64,000 bases of DNA from Hyphomicrobiales bacterium (GCA_025359265.1 JANYHB010000001.1:25606-89605); one strand, 5' to 3'. Counted from the first letter of the stretch, positions 1-8,591 are shown. Notes: a model not told the origin generated them from the sequence alone. Made by a program: numbers and translations.

Positions 1-1203
1 CTGGAAAGCAAATTCCATCAAGCTCAGAAAATGGAAGCCGTGGGCCAGTTGACGGGTGGCATTGCGCATGACTTCAACAACCTTCTGATGGTTGTAATGG
101 GCAATCTCCAATTGGTGGAGCAATTCGTTCAAGGCGATGAGCGGGCCCTGAAACGCATCCGCGCCGCCATTGACGCTGCCGACAAGGGCTCAGATCTAAC
201 GCGCCGCATGTTGGCCTATTCGCGCCAACAACCGTTGCACAATCGCGATCTGGAAGTGAACGATTTGCTGCTGTCCATGCAAGACATGCTGAAACAGGCG
301 CTAACCGCGGTAGTGGATTTGAGCATTATTCCAACCCCAGAAATTTGGCCCATCAAGGCTGATAAAACAATGTTGGAAACCGCAGTGCTCAATCTTGTCA
401 TCAATGCCCGCGATGCGATGGGCCCCAAAGGCGGAAAACTGATTATTGAGTGTGCTAACAAGAATTTAGACTCAGAATATGCGAAAGCAAATGAAGATGT
501 GGAAGTGGGCGACTATGTGGAACTGGTTGTCACCGACACGGGTTCTGGCATTGCGCCCGAAAATCTTGAAAAGGTATTCCAGCCTTTCTTTACCACCAAG
601 GGGCCAGAAGCGGGTTCAGGGCTGGGCTTGTCCATGATTTACGGCTTTGTGAAACAGTCAGGCGGCCACATCAAGATTTATTCGGAATTAGGCGTTGGTA
701 CTTCAGTGAAAATCTATCTGCCGCGCCTCACTGCCAAGCCGCAATTTCAAGCGCCGCAAAAGCTTGCCGAAATGCCAAAGCCGTTCGCCGTTATTGCCGA
801 TAACGACCCTGCGCCCCTCACCCGCAAAATGAAGGTTCTCGTGGTTGAAGACAACAGCTCAGTTCGTGAAGTTGCGGCCGCCATGGTTGAAGAAATGGGC
901 TTTGAAGCCATTACCGCATGCAGCGGCCCCGAAGGCTTGAAATCCATCGAAGCCAATCTTGACATAGACCTCGTTCTTTCAGATGTGATTATGGCGGGGG
1001 GCATGAATGGCCCAGAAATGGCATTGAAGGCGATGAAAATTCGCCCCGAGCTAAAGATTCTTTTCATGTCCGGCTATGCGCCTGGCTCGGTTCGCCAGAT
1101 GCAAGATCTGCCAGACACCATCGATTTGGTAAACAAGCCCTTCACGCGAAGCGACCTGACCGAAAAAGTCAAAAAAGCTCTCTCAATTGAGCAAGCCGCT
1201 TAG
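1..1203 (+). CDS. Hybrid sensor histidine kinase/response regulator, 5'-truncated by the window edge
   Basis: The frame is open from base 1, so the ATG of the ORF track (base 31) is internal and the gene starts upstream. About 400 residues are visible. They begin in the dimerisation helix with the H-box (GGIAHDFNNLL, phospho-accepting His near visible residue 23), then the HATPase domain with N-box (NLVINARDAM), G1 (DTGSGI) and G2 (GSGLGLSM). A C-terminal receiver domain follows (LVVEDN, acceptor Asp in LVLSDVIM, Lys in NKPF). This is the HWE-unlike, NtrB-like hybrid kinase type common in alphaproteobacteria. The sensory input domain lies outside the window, so the signal is unknown. It probably autophosphorylates and passes phosphate to its own receiver. 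Confidence 0.93.
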   Translation: MESKFHQAQKMEAVGQLTGGIAHDFNNLLMVVMGNLQLVEQFVQGDERALKRIRAAIDAADKGSDLTRRMLAYSRQQPLHNRDLEVNDLLLSMQDMLKQALTAVVDLSIIPTPEIWPIKADKTMLETAVLNLVINARDAMGPKGGKLIIECANKNLDSEYAKANEDVEVGDYVELVVTDTGSGIAPENLEKVFQPFFTTKGPEAGSGLGLSMIYGFVKQSGGHIKIYSELGVGTSVKIYLPRLTAKPQFQAPQKLAEMPKPFAVIADNDPAPLTRKMKVLVVEDNSSVREVAAAMVEEMGFEAITACSGPEGLKSIEANLDIDLVLSDVIMAGGMNGPEMALKAMKIRPELKILFMSGYAPGSVRQMQDLPDTIDLVNKPFTRSDLTEKVKKALSIEQAA

Positions 1204-1218
1204 TTCAGGCAAGGCGCA

Positions 1219-1247
1219 TTGACCGAAGCGCCGCGCATTGCCATATT
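1219..1247 (+). promoter_or_regulatory. Candidate sigma-70-type promoter for map
   Basis: TTGACC at 1219-1224, a 17-base spacer and CATATT at 1242-1247. The map ATG at 1254 lies only 7 bases after the -10 box, so transcription would start at or next to the start codon. No Shine-Dalgarno sequence is present. This is a pattern match only. Confidence 0.5.
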
Positions 1248-1253
1248 GGCTCT

Positions 1254-2057
1254 ATGGGTATCGTTGAAGCATTACCGCACATTAAGTTGCAAGGCAAAGA
1301 AGCCTTTGCCGCGATGCGCAAGGCGGGTGCTTTAACAGCATTGGCCCTCGATGAGGTATTGCCGTTGGTACGTGCCGGAACGCCGACGCAAGCCATAGAT
1401 GATTTCTTCATGGCTTTTGCTGAAAAACACCACGTTCTTCCGGCCACTTTGAATTACCGGGGCTATCGGAAAGCCTGTTGCATTTCGCTCAACCACGTTG
1501 TGTGCCACGGAATTCCGGGGGAAAAGCCATTACATGAGGGCGACATTGTAAACATTGATCTCACTTTGATAGTTGACGGCTGGCATGGCGACAGCAGCCG
1601 GATGTATGCTGTGGGTGATATTTCGCGCGCGGCCGAACGTTTGGTTGATGTAACTTATGAAAGCATGATGCGCGGCATTGCTGCAGTGATGCCTGGTGGC
1701 TATTTGGGAGATATTGGTTTTGCTATCCAAACCTATGCGGAGGCTGAACGCTGTTCAGTGGTGCGTGATTTTTGTGGCCACGGTCTGGGCCAGGTATTTC
1801 ACGATCATCCGAACATACTACACTATGGCAAGCGCGGCGAAGGGGCAAAGCTGAAACCGGGCATGATTTTCACCATTGAGCCCATGATAAATTTGGGGAA
1901 AGCCAGCGTTAAAATATTGAGTGACGGGTGGACAGCTGTCACCCGAGATAAATCTCTGTCGGCGCAGTTTGAGCATACTGTGGGCGTAACCGAAACTGGC
2001 GTTGAGATATTCACATTGTCGCCTGGTGGCCATCACCGACCACATTTTAAAATTTGA
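1254..2057 (+). CDS. map: Type I methionine aminopeptidase
   Basis: Removes the N-terminal methionine from new proteins in the cytosol. The 267-residue protein has the pita-bread fold signatures: substrate His in VVCHGIPGE, metal-binding Asp residues in NIDLTLIVDGWHGDSS, metal-binding His in GHGLGQVFHDHP, and Glu residues in FTIEPMI and QFEHTVGV. Length fits the type I family (about 250-275). The start at 1254 has no ribosome binding site but sits 7 bases after a promoter-like -10 box, suggesting a leaderless message. radC follows after 3 bases, an order seen in other alphaproteobacteria. Confidence 0.95.
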   Translation: MGIVEALPHIKLQGKEAFAAMRKAGALTALALDEVLPLVRAGTPTQAIDDFFMAFAEKHHVLPATLNYRGYRKACCISLNHVVCHGIPGEKPLHEGDIVNIDLTLIVDGWHGDSSRMYAVGDISRAAERLVDVTYESMMRGIAAVMPGGYLGDIGFAIQTYAEAERCSVVRDFCGHGLGQVFHDHPNILHYGKRGEGAKLKPGMIFTIEPMINLGKASVKILSDGWTAVTRDKSLSAQFEHTVGVTETGVEIFTLSPGGHHRPHFKI

Positions 2058-2060
2058 GCC

Positions 2061-2807
2061 ATGCCAAAAGCCGCGGCTAGCAAAGCGTTGGCAGAAGACA
2101 AACCTAACGTGAATGGTTTGGAAGACTTTTCGTCGATTATCAGCCCAAGCGGCCACCGCGAGCGATTGCGAGACAGATTTCGCGTTGGCGGGGCTGCGGC
2201 CCTGCCTGATTATGAGCTGTTGGAAATGATATTGTTTCGCGCTGTAAAGCGCGGTGATACCAAGCCCTTGGCCAAAATGTTATTGGCCCGATTTGGATCA
2301 TTCGCCGAGGTGATCAGTGCCGCACCCGAGAGATTGCAAGAAGTCAAAGGAGTTGGCCCGGCAATCGTCACCGAGCTGAAACTCATTCAAGCCGCAGCTT
2401 TGCGTTTGTCACGCGCGGCGGTTATCAATCGACCTATGCTTTCATCCTGGAACGCCATTATAGATTATTGCCGCGCCGCCATGGCCTATGAAGATGTTGA
2501 AAGTTTTCGTTTGCTTTTCATGGACAAGAAAAACCAGTTGATCGCTGATGAAGTGCAACAGCACGGCACCGTGGATCACACACCAGTCTACGCCCGTGAA
2601 GTCATCAAGCGGGCGTTGGAACTTTCCGCTTCCGCCATCATCATGGTGCATAACCATCCCTCAGGTGATCCCACACCGTCTTATGCCGATATTGATATGA
2701 CCAAGAAGATTATTGCTGCTGGAGATAAGTTGGGTATTCTGGTGCAAGATCATATTATCATTGCCCGCAAGGGCCATGTAAGCATGCGCAATTTGCAAGT
2801 GATCTGA
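2061..2807 (+). CDS. radC: RadC family JAB/MPN-domain protein
   Basis: The 248-residue protein has an N-terminal UPF0758 region, a helix-hairpin-helix-like segment ([17 protein letters not shown], about residues 94-110) and a C-terminal JAMM metalloprotease-like domain. The JAMM motif reads [16 protein letters not shown] (about residues 197-212), with both His residues, the Ser and the Asp in place. The family was named for DNA repair, but its biochemical role is not settled; the intact motif implies a metal-bound, possibly hydrolytic, site. It starts 3 bases after map and is probably cotranscribed with it. Confidence 0.9.
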   Translation: MPKAAASKALAEDKPNVNGLEDFSSIISPSGHRERLRDRFRVGGAAALPDYELLEMILFRAVKRGDTKPLAKMLLARFGSFAEVISAAPERLQEVKGVGPAIVTELKLIQAAALRLSRAAVINRPMLSSWNAIIDYCRAAMAYEDVESFRLLFMDKKNQLIADEVQQHGTVDHTPVYAREVIKRALELSASAIIMVHNHPSGDPTPSYADIDMTKKIIAAGDKLGILVQDHIIIARKGHVSMRNLQVI

Positions 2808-2821
2808 GAAAGTATCAACAA

Positions 2822-3271
2822 ATGCCAATTCAAGTTATGCCCTTGGCGGCCGATCAAAAGCACCTTTGGTATCCTTTATGGCGCGGCTATCAGACTTTTT
2901 ACAAAGCCGATATTCCGGAAGCAGTAAGTGACCTCACTTGGGCGCGGTTGCTTGATGAGGCGGAAGGCATGGGCGGTGCGCTGGCTTGGGTAGACGGCAA
3001 AGCCGTTGGTTTTGTGCATCATATAATGCACCGCTCTTGTTGGACAGAGGGTGATTACTGTTACCTGCAAGACTTATTTGTAGCAGATGAAGCGCGGGGC
3101 CAAGGGATAGGCCGAAACCTGATTGAATATGTTTATGGGTACGCCAAAACGAAACGCTGCTCACGGGTGTATTGGTTGACCCATGAAACCAATACAGACG
3201 CCATGAAGCTGTATGACAACATTGCTACCCGCTCAGGCTTTATCCAATTTCGACATATGCTCGAACTTTGA
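2822..3271 (+). CDS. GNAT family N-acetyltransferase
   Basis: A 149-residue single-domain acetyltransferase. The acetyl-CoA loop is visible as DEARGQGIGRNLIEYVY (about residues 88-104), preceded by the beta-strand LQDLFVA, and the C-terminal part LTHETNTDAMKLYDN fits the GNAT beta5-alpha4 segment. The substrate cannot be read from sequence. It starts 14 bases after radC on the same strand, so it may be the last gene of the map-radC unit. Its 3' end overlaps the oppositely transcribed molybdopterin-binding/MobA-like gene by 39 bases. Confidence 0.88.
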   Translation: MPIQVMPLAADQKHLWYPLWRGYQTFYKADIPEAVSDLTWARLLDEAEGMGGALAWVDGKAVGFVHHIMHRSCWTEGDYCYLQDLFVADEARGQGIGRNLIEYVYGYAKTKRCSRVYWLTHETNTDAMKLYDNIATRSGFIQFRHMLEL

Positions 3272-4855
3272 TTTTATTTCGGTCAGCGCTTCGGGTGTGT
3301 CTGCATCCATCATGATGCCATCATGCTCTACCGCAATTTCAACAATGGCGTCGCGCCGCGTCTCTAATAGACTTCTCGCACCCCTATCCCCTTTGAGCGC
3401 CATCAAATCTGTAAAGTGTTCTTTGCCCCACAGCACCGGATTACCCAATTTGCGCCCGCGTGCGGGTGCTACCACTGTGCGAGCTTCATTAATATCAAAA
3501 GCCGCTATCATGCGTTTCATGTCATCACTTCGAATGAGAGGCATATCGCCCAGACAAACGAAGCATGCGTCAAAATTCTTCACGGCATTGATGCCCGCTG
3601 CAAGTGAACTGGCCAACCCTTCGGCATAATCGGGGTTGTGAACCAATTTAACGGAAGTATCCGCCAGAGCACTTTCAATCTGTGCCCGCTGATGGCCCGT
3701 GACCACCACAATCTCATCAACGCCGGATGCCTCAATCTGTGCAACCGTTTGCGCCAGCAGCGGCTTGCCATTGAGTTCAGCCAATAGCTTGTTGGATCCC
3801 ATTCGCGTTGATCTGCCCGCAGCCAGAACAATGGCCGCGATACGCGGTTTGATGGGCACACTAATTGTGCCCTCTCGTGGTTGTGGGCGTGAGGCAATTT
3901 CGGCCAACAGGCCGCCGGCACCAAGCGCCCTCACATCCTCACCTGTCACCTTTAGTCCAGCACATAACCGGTTCAAAACAAGGTCAAATCCGTTGATCTT
4001 GGGTGAGCGTGCACAGCTTGGAACACCAATTACCGGAACCGCGCCGAGTTGCCCCAGCATCAGCAAATTGCCCGGATCAACCGGCATGCCCAAATGGAGC
4101 ACTTTGCCTTTGGCAGCTTTGAGCGCGGCGGGCACGACATCAGCTCGGTCTACAATGGCCGAAGCACCAAATACCAAAATCGGCGAAAGCCCTTGCGCCT
4201 TCATTGCTGCAATGGCCTCGGCCGTTACAGTAACCTGATGTGCCACAACAGAGACAGCAGCGAGCTTGGAACCCAATCGAGCCAATCGGCCTGCCATGGC
4301 TTTTTCAGATTTAATGACGAGTGAAGGCTTGGTGGAAAGTGCCTGGGTTATGACTAATCCAACCCGCTGTGGTGTGAACGGCGCTACACGCACCAGCTTG
4401 TTGCGCTTCAACAGCGCCAACACTTTCTTCAGCGCGCCCGCAGGGGCGGCATAGGGAATGATTTTCACTGTGGCCAACATTTGCCGCGCAGTGACAACTT
4501 CATAGGACTTCAACGTCGCCACGGTGATGGCCTCATGCACGCGGTTGACTTTGTGCAGCATCACTTCATCTATTATGACAAGACCGCTCGCTTGCGCATG
4601 GAGGTTTGCCCTGCCCGTAAACGGCGCTTGCGTGGCAGCGCCAAGTCCACATATGGCTTCTGCAATCACGGCTGCGGCCTGATCTTCGGGCACATCAAGT
4701 TTCGTCAATTTAGCGGCAAGCACTTCAGCAATGGCTTGCTGTTTTAGCTGGTCAAGATCATCCGCCGAAAGTTTACGCCCCTTTTTAAGGCCGCCTGCCG
4801 AATGGGCAAGAATGGCACCCAAGGCTTTTTCTGTTTTCAACAAACCAAACTTCAT
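3233..4855 (-). CDS. Molybdopterin-binding domain fused to MobA-like nucleotidyltransferase
   Basis: The 540-residue protein combines an N-terminal region (about 1-325) resembling the MoeA/MogA molybdopterin-binding fold (VVTARQML, PILVFGASAIVDRADVVP, GVPSCARSPKINGFD) with a C-terminal NTP transferase domain (about 335-540) starting at IVLAAGRSTRMGSNKLLA, the MobA/MocA nucleotide-binding signature. The family is thought to transfer CMP or GMP to the molybdenum cofactor; the dinucleotide form is what molybdenum hydroxylases of the xanthine/CO dehydrogenase type use. It is the last gene of a five-gene run and overlaps the upstream XdhC gene by ATGA. Its 3' end runs 39 bases into the convergent GNAT gene. 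Confidence 0.85.
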   Translation of the reverse strand: MKFGLLKTEKALGAILAHSAGGLKKGRKLSADDLDQLKQQAIAEVLAAKLTKLDVPEDQAAAVIAEAICGLGAATQAPFTGRANLHAQASGLVIIDEVMLHKVNRVHEAITVATLKSYEVVTARQMLATVKIIPYAAPAGALKKVLALLKRNKLVRVAPFTPQRVGLVITQALSTKPSLVIKSEKAMAGRLARLGSKLAAVSVVAHQVTVTAEAIAAMKAQGLSPILVFGASAIVDRADVVPAALKAAKGKVLHLGMPVDPGNLLMLGQLGAVPVIGVPSCARSPKINGFDLVLNRLCAGLKVTGEDVRALGAGGLLAEIASRPQPREGTISVPIKPRIAAIVLAAGRSTRMGSNKLLAELNGKPLLAQTVAQIEASGVDEIVVVTGHQRAQIESALADTSVKLVHNPDYAEGLASSLAAGINAVKNFDACFVCLGDMPLIRSDDMKRMIAAFDINEARTVVAPARGRKLGNPVLWGKEHFTDLMALKGDRGARSLLETRRDAIVEIAVEHDGIMMDADTPEALTEIKSKFEHMSKLDKA

Positions 4856-5514
4856 GACAGGCCGAGGCGGAGTGCCTTTGTCATTTCGGCCATCACGGAA
4901 ACAGCAATTTCCGAAGCCCCAACAGCCCCAATGGATAGTCCAATCGGGCCGCTGATGCGTGTGCGTGTTACGTCATCAAATCCCATTTTAGAAAGCCGCT
5001 CATGGCGCGCGGCCTGCGTTTTCCTTGAACCCAAAGCACCGATATAAAACACGTCCGATTTCAGCGCCAGTTCCAAAGCCGGATCGTCAATCTTCGGATC
5101 ATGCGTCAACGCCATAAAACCTGTTCGGGCATCAAGCCCCAACTTCGGCAAAACGTCCTGCGGCCAATCGGCGCAAAGCGACACATTGGGAAAGCGCGCA
5201 GCGCTAGCGAATGCGCCGCGTGGGTCAATCACCGTAACGTCATAACCGCAAGACTGCGCGATGGGGATCACACTTTGGGCGATCAGTACGGCGCCGATGA
5301 TTACCAGGCGCAGCGGTGGATTGTAAATGGCAATGAACTCATCGCCAGCCATTGCAGCCTTGTCGAAGCGAAACGCTTTATCAAATTCGCTGCCGGCCGC
5401 CGCTTCAGAACGCGGCACAATCCGTTGCTCACCTGTGGCTGTATTGGTGACCATAGCCACAGCGCGGCGCTGCCTGCGCGCTTCAAGCAAACGGTTTAAC
5501 AGTTCTGCCTTCAC
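4852..5514 (-). CDS. XdhC-type molybdoenzyme maturation protein, C-terminal (Rossmann) half
   Basis: A 220-residue protein carrying the XdhC C-terminal domain: RLVIIGAVLIAQSVIPIAQ is the Rossmann-like nucleotide-binding segment (about 68-86), followed by DVTVIDPRGAFA, LTHDPKIDDPALELAL and YIGALGSRKTQAAR, all typical of the family. XdhC proteins bind the molybdenum cofactor and promote its sulfuration and insertion into apo-hydroxylases. It starts at a GTG whose GTGA overlaps the stop of the preceding short XdhC gene and ends in an ATGA overlap with the MobA-like gene. The N-terminal XdhC_CoxI domain sits in the separate upstream gene. Confidence 0.88.
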   Translation of the reverse strand: MKAELLNRLLEARRQRRAVAMVTNTATGEQRIVPRSEAAAGSEFDKAFRFDKAAMAGDEFIAIYNPPLRLVIIGAVLIAQSVIPIAQSCGYDVTVIDPRGAFASAARFPNVSLCADWPQDVLPKLGLDARTGFMALTHDPKIDDPALELALKSDVFYIGALGSRKTQAARHERLSKMGFDDVTRTRISGPIGLSIGAVGASEIAVSVMAEMTKALRLGLS

Positions 5515-5822
5515 ACCACGGTTTCCAAATAGATTTTAATGCGGCCGCCACACGCGAGCCCTACTCGCCAGGCGGTTTCATCCGCCACCCCAAATTCCAA
5601 AATCTTGGGGCCGCCCTTGGCGATCAATTCTTGCGCTTGCGATATCACTTCGCCTTCCACGCAACCACCAGAAACTGCCCCCTCAAAATTACCCTCTGCG
5701 TCCACAACCAACTGGCTGCCCACAGGCTGCGGCGCGGAACCCCAAGTTTCGATCACTGTGGCCAGCGCCACTTTGCGGCCCTCACCTAACCAGGCTGAAG
5801 CCGTTTCAAGCGCATTCATCAT
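5511..5822 (-). CDS. XdhC/CoxI N-terminal domain protein
   Basis: A short protein (103 residues from the chosen start) with the XdhC_CoxI domain only: VIETWGSAPQPVGSQL, the conserved cysteine motif AVSGGCVEGEV, and RVGLACGGRIKIYLE. The cysteine of GGCVEG is a hallmark of the family. The ATG at 5822 forms an ATGA overlap with the CoxE-like stop and is preceded by GGAGG four bases upstream, so I prefer it to the ORF-track start at 5837. Together with the next gene it reconstitutes a full XdhC protein split over two polypeptides. Confidence 0.87.
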   Translation of the reverse strand: MMNALETASAWLGEGRKVALATVIETWGSAPQPVGSQLVVDAEGNFEGAVSGGCVEGEVISQAQELIAKGGPKILEFGVADETAWRVGLACGGRIKIYLETVV

Positions 5823-7039
5823 GAAGCCTCCATCCATTTTTCTGGATCATGCTGCGACTTTACAGCTTTGGCCAAACTCTTCGCAAGATCAGCCAAGCTA
5901 TCTAAGCTATGCACGGGCCGAAATTCATCCACGTGGGGCATGATGGCTCGGATACCAGCAGCAGCCGCCTCAAATTTTGCAAAACGCAACAAGGGGTTCA
6001 GCCAGATAATCCGCTTGGCGGCCCGGCGCAGACGCAACATTTCAGTTGAGAGTTGCTCAATATCATCACGCTCCAACCCATCCGTCATCAACAGCACTTG
6101 CGCGCCCCGCCCCAATACACGCCGCCCCCAATGGAAATTAAAATCCTTCAACGATGCGCCGATGCGCGTGCCACCCGACCAATCTTTTACATGAGCGGAA
6201 ACGCGTTCAACCGCCTCATCCACATCACGGCGCAGCAAATCGCGGGTGATGTTCGTCAAGCGAGTTCCAAACAAAAAAATATGGACGCGTGGAGTGTCCG
6301 CTGCCAGTGCGTGCAGGAAATGCAAAAAAATGCGGCTGTATTGCGCACAAGAACCAGAAATATCGCACAACACCACCAACGGCGGAACACGGGTTATCGG
6401 TGCCACATGTGAGAGAGCCAAAATGCCGCCACCATTGCGCAGCGACGCTCGCAATGTCCGGCGCATGTCAATGCGCCTGCCCCGCGCATTGGCTGCAAAA
6501 CGGCGCGTGCGTTGTTGGCGCTGCACCAGCCGCAACCGCGCAATGGCGGTTTTTGCGTCGGCCTGTTCAGACATTGTCATCTGCTCAAAATCTTTTTGCC
6601 GAAACACTTCATCAAGCGAGGCTGTGTAAGTGGCATCCACCTCCAACATGTGTTGTTTGCCCTGCTCTATATGCGGCGCATCTCGGTTTTCAAACATGGC
6701 CTCTGCCAAGCGCCTGAAGCCCGCCTGCTTTTTCTTCTCATCGGCCTTTCTGGCAATCTGTACATACATGAGCTGCATGAGTTGCTCGAGCATTTTGGGT
6801 TTTTTCCAAAACACATGAAACGCTTGATCAAACAATTCCCTCTGCTCACGCCGCTTCACGAAAACCGCGTGCAAAGTCCAATAAAAATCTTCACGCTTTC
6901 GTAAAGGTCCTGCCATGGCTGCTTCTAAGGCATCCAAAACGCTCGAAGGTCCAACAGGCAATCCGGCCTTACGCAACACGCGGCCAAAATGCATGATGTT
7001 GGCAGCCAGCTTGCCGCCGGCTTCAATTGGCTTTGGCAT
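5819..7039 (-). CDS. VWA domain-containing CoxE-like protein
   Basis: A 406-residue protein (start MPKPIEAGG) with an N-terminal CoxE-like helical region and a C-terminal von Willebrand A domain. The MIDAS metal site is seen in VVLCDISGSCAQYS (about 235-248) with a downstream Thr/Asp in LLMTDGLE. In Oligotropha, CoxE works with the AAA protein CoxD in building the copper-molybdenum site of CO dehydrogenase. The ORF-track start at 7108 would overlap moxR by 86 bases; the ATG at 7039 overlaps by 17 and matches the usual family N-terminus. No molybdenum hydroxylase structural gene is visible alongside. Confidence 0.87.
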   Translation of the reverse strand: MPKPIEAGGKLAANIMHFGRVLRKAGLPVGPSSVLDALEAAMAGPLRKREDFYWTLHAVFVKRREQRELFDQAFHVFWKKPKMLEQLMQLMYVQIARKADEKKKQAGFRRLAEAMFENRDAPHIEQGKQHMLEVDATYTASLDEVFRQKDFEQMTMSEQADAKTAIARLRLVQRQQRTRRFAANARGRRIDMRRTLRASLRNGGGILALSHVAPITRVPPLVVLCDISGSCAQYSRIFLHFLHALAADTPRVHIFLFGTRLTNITRDLLRRDVDEAVERVSAHVKDWSGGTRIGASLKDFNFHWGRRVLGRGAQVLLMTDGLERDDIEQLSTEMLRLRRAAKRIIWLNPLLRFAKFEAAAAGIRAIMPHVDEFRPVHSLDSLADLAKSLAKAVKSQHDPEKWMEAS

Positions 7040-7943
7040 GACGGATTTCATCGCGGACTTGGTCCAATATGCGCTTGGCCTGAGAGCCTTCCATCTTGGC
7101 GATGTCATCTTGATATTTCAACAAAACCCCCAGCGTGTCATTAACCACTTGCGGGTTTAGCGTCACGCAATCCAATTCATGCAGCGCTGAAACCCAATCC
7201 AAAGTTTCGGCCACCCCCGGAACTTTATAGATATCACCTTTGCGTAGGGCCTGCACAAACCCCACAACTTCTTTAGAAAGTGACTCTGCAGCATCCGGTT
7301 TGCGCGCCCTGATGATCGCAAGCTCACGCTCGGCATCAGGAAAATCCACCCAATGATAGAGACAGCGCCGTTTCAAGGCGTCATGAATTTCGCGGGTGCG
7401 ATTAGAGGTCACAACAACAATTGGCGGTTCCGCTGCCTTGATTGTTCCGAGTTCCGGAATGGTTACTTGAAAATCAGATAATACTTCTAACAAATAGGCC
7501 TCAAAGGCCTCGTCGGCGCGGTCCAGCTCATCGATCAGCAAAATCGGCGCTTTGCCCCCATGGCCTTCTAATGCCTGCAATAATGCCCGCTTGATCAGAA
7601 AGCGTTCATCAAACACCGACGCTTGCAATTTGGATTTATCAACACTGCCCGCTGCCTCTGCCAGCCTGATCTCGATCATCTGGGCTGCATAGTTCCATTC
7701 ATAAACCGCCGAGGCAATATCCAACCCCTCGTAACATTGCAGTCGGATAAGTTTGCGCCCCAGCGCTTGCGCCAGAACCTTGGCAATCTCGGTTTTTCCA
7801 ACGCCCGCTTCACCTTCCAAAAACAAGGGCCGCCCCATTTTCAAGGCCAGATAAAGTATGGTGGCCAAATCCCTGCCCGCCACATAGCCATGGTCTGCCA
7901 AAAGCGCCTGGGTTTCATCAATTGAGGTGGGAGAAGGGTGCAT
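7023..7943 (-). CDS. MoxR family AAA+ ATPase (CoxD-like)
   Basis: A 306-residue AAA+ ATPase with Walker A (GEAGVGKTEIAKVL, about 41-54), Walker B (ILLIDELDRAD, about 113-123) and sensor 1 (VVTSNRTREIHDALKRRC). Family members pair with VWA-domain proteins as chaperone-like remodelling machines; here the VWA partner is the next gene, overlapping by 17 bases. The pair is the CoxD-CoxE type linked to molybdenum hydroxylase maturation. It is the first gene of the five-gene minus-strand run and faces the DUF4864 gene across a 139-base divergent spacer. Confidence 0.9.
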   Translation of the reverse strand: MHPSPTSIDETQALLADHGYVAGRDLATILYLALKMGRPLFLEGEAGVGKTEIAKVLAQALGRKLIRLQCYEGLDIASAVYEWNYAAQMIEIRLAEAAGSVDKSKLQASVFDERFLIKRALLQALEGHGGKAPILLIDELDRADEAFEAYLLEVLSDFQVTIPELGTIKAAEPPIVVVTSNRTREIHDALKRRCLYHWVDFPDAERELAIIRARKPDAAESLSKEVVGFVQALRKGDIYKVPGVAETLDWVSALHELDCVTLNPQVVNDTLGVLLKYQDDIAKMEGSQAKRILDQVRDEIRHAKAN

Positions 7944-8014
7944 GGGTCATCCGTTATGCACACCAGCCTAGGCTGAGAGCAAGGTTTGGGCAATGTGGCA
8001 ATTCGGATTGGGCT

Positions 8015-8048
8015 TTGACAATTATTTGTTAACGGATGAAACTATCCG
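8015..8048 (+). promoter_or_regulatory. Weak promoter-like sequence with a small inverted repeat before the DUF4864 gene
   Basis: TTGACA at 8015-8020 is a good -35 match, but the -10 region about 17 bases on (GAAACT/AAACTA) is poor. Across that region lies CGGAT-GAAACT-ATCCG (8033-8048), a 5-base inverted repeat that could be an operator. A strong AGGAGG follows before the ATG at 8083. Confidence 0.3.
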
Positions 8049-8082
8049 CCAGTCTGCGGCGTATTACTGACAGGAGGCTCCA

Positions 8083-8496
8083 ATGAAGCGCTTGGTCTTA
8101 CTGTTCGCACTCTTCGCAACTCCAGCTTTGGCCCAAGACAGCCCGGCGGCCAACGACGCCTATAAAGCCATCATCACCCACCAGTTGCAGGCTATCGCTA
8201 AAGACGATGGTGAATCGGCTTATGCGGAAGCAGCTCCCAATGTGCGAAAGATTTTCCCATCTGCAGAAGTGTTCATGAATATGGTGCGCGGCGGCTATCC
8301 GCAGATTTACCATAACAAGCAATACAGTTTTGGTGATTCTGGCACTGATGCCTCTGGCAGACCTTATCAAAAGGTAGAAATTCTGAGCATGGATGGGGTG
8401 CGCTATGAAGGCATTTACTTCATGGAACGCCAACCTGATGGCAATTGGAAAATCTCAGGTGTGGTGATGACCCAGGTCGAAGGCTCTGACGCGTAA
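8083..8496 (+). CDS. Secreted DUF4864 domain protein
   Basis: A 137-residue protein with a short cleavable signal peptide (MKRLVLLFALFATPALA, cleavage expected after ALA) followed by one DUF4864 domain. Typical family segments are ITHQLQAIAKDDGESAYAEAAP, GGYPQIYHNKQYSFG and the ending DGNWKISGVV. The fold is predicted to be NTF2/SnoaL-like, but no function is established. A strong AGGAGG ribosome binding site precedes the ATG. It stands alone between the divergent moxR gene and the carnitine-type operon, 95 bases from the latter. Confidence 0.85.
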   Translation: MKRLVLLFALFATPALAQDSPAANDAYKAIITHQLQAIAKDDGESAYAEAAPNVRKIFPSAEVFMNMVRGGYPQIYHNKQYSFGDSGTDASGRPYQKVEILSMDGVRYEGIYFMERQPDGNWKISGVVMTQVEGSDA

Positions 8497-8591
8497 ACAC
8501 CTGCGGCGTTTTTAAGCCAAATTTGGCCTCATTTCTCTAGCAGTGGCGTGAACAATCGCATAGTTTGGGCGCTTGAGGAGAACCGCCCCAA
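8497..8591 (+). other. Spacer before the carnitine-type operon with a 12-base palindrome
   Basis: The spacer holds GCCAAATTTGGC at 8516-8527, a perfect 12-base palindrome. It could be a small operator or a terminator stem for the DUF4864 gene, although no clean T-run follows. No convincing promoter is seen. GAGGAG just before 8592 is a good ribosome binding site for the next gene. Confidence 0.35.
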
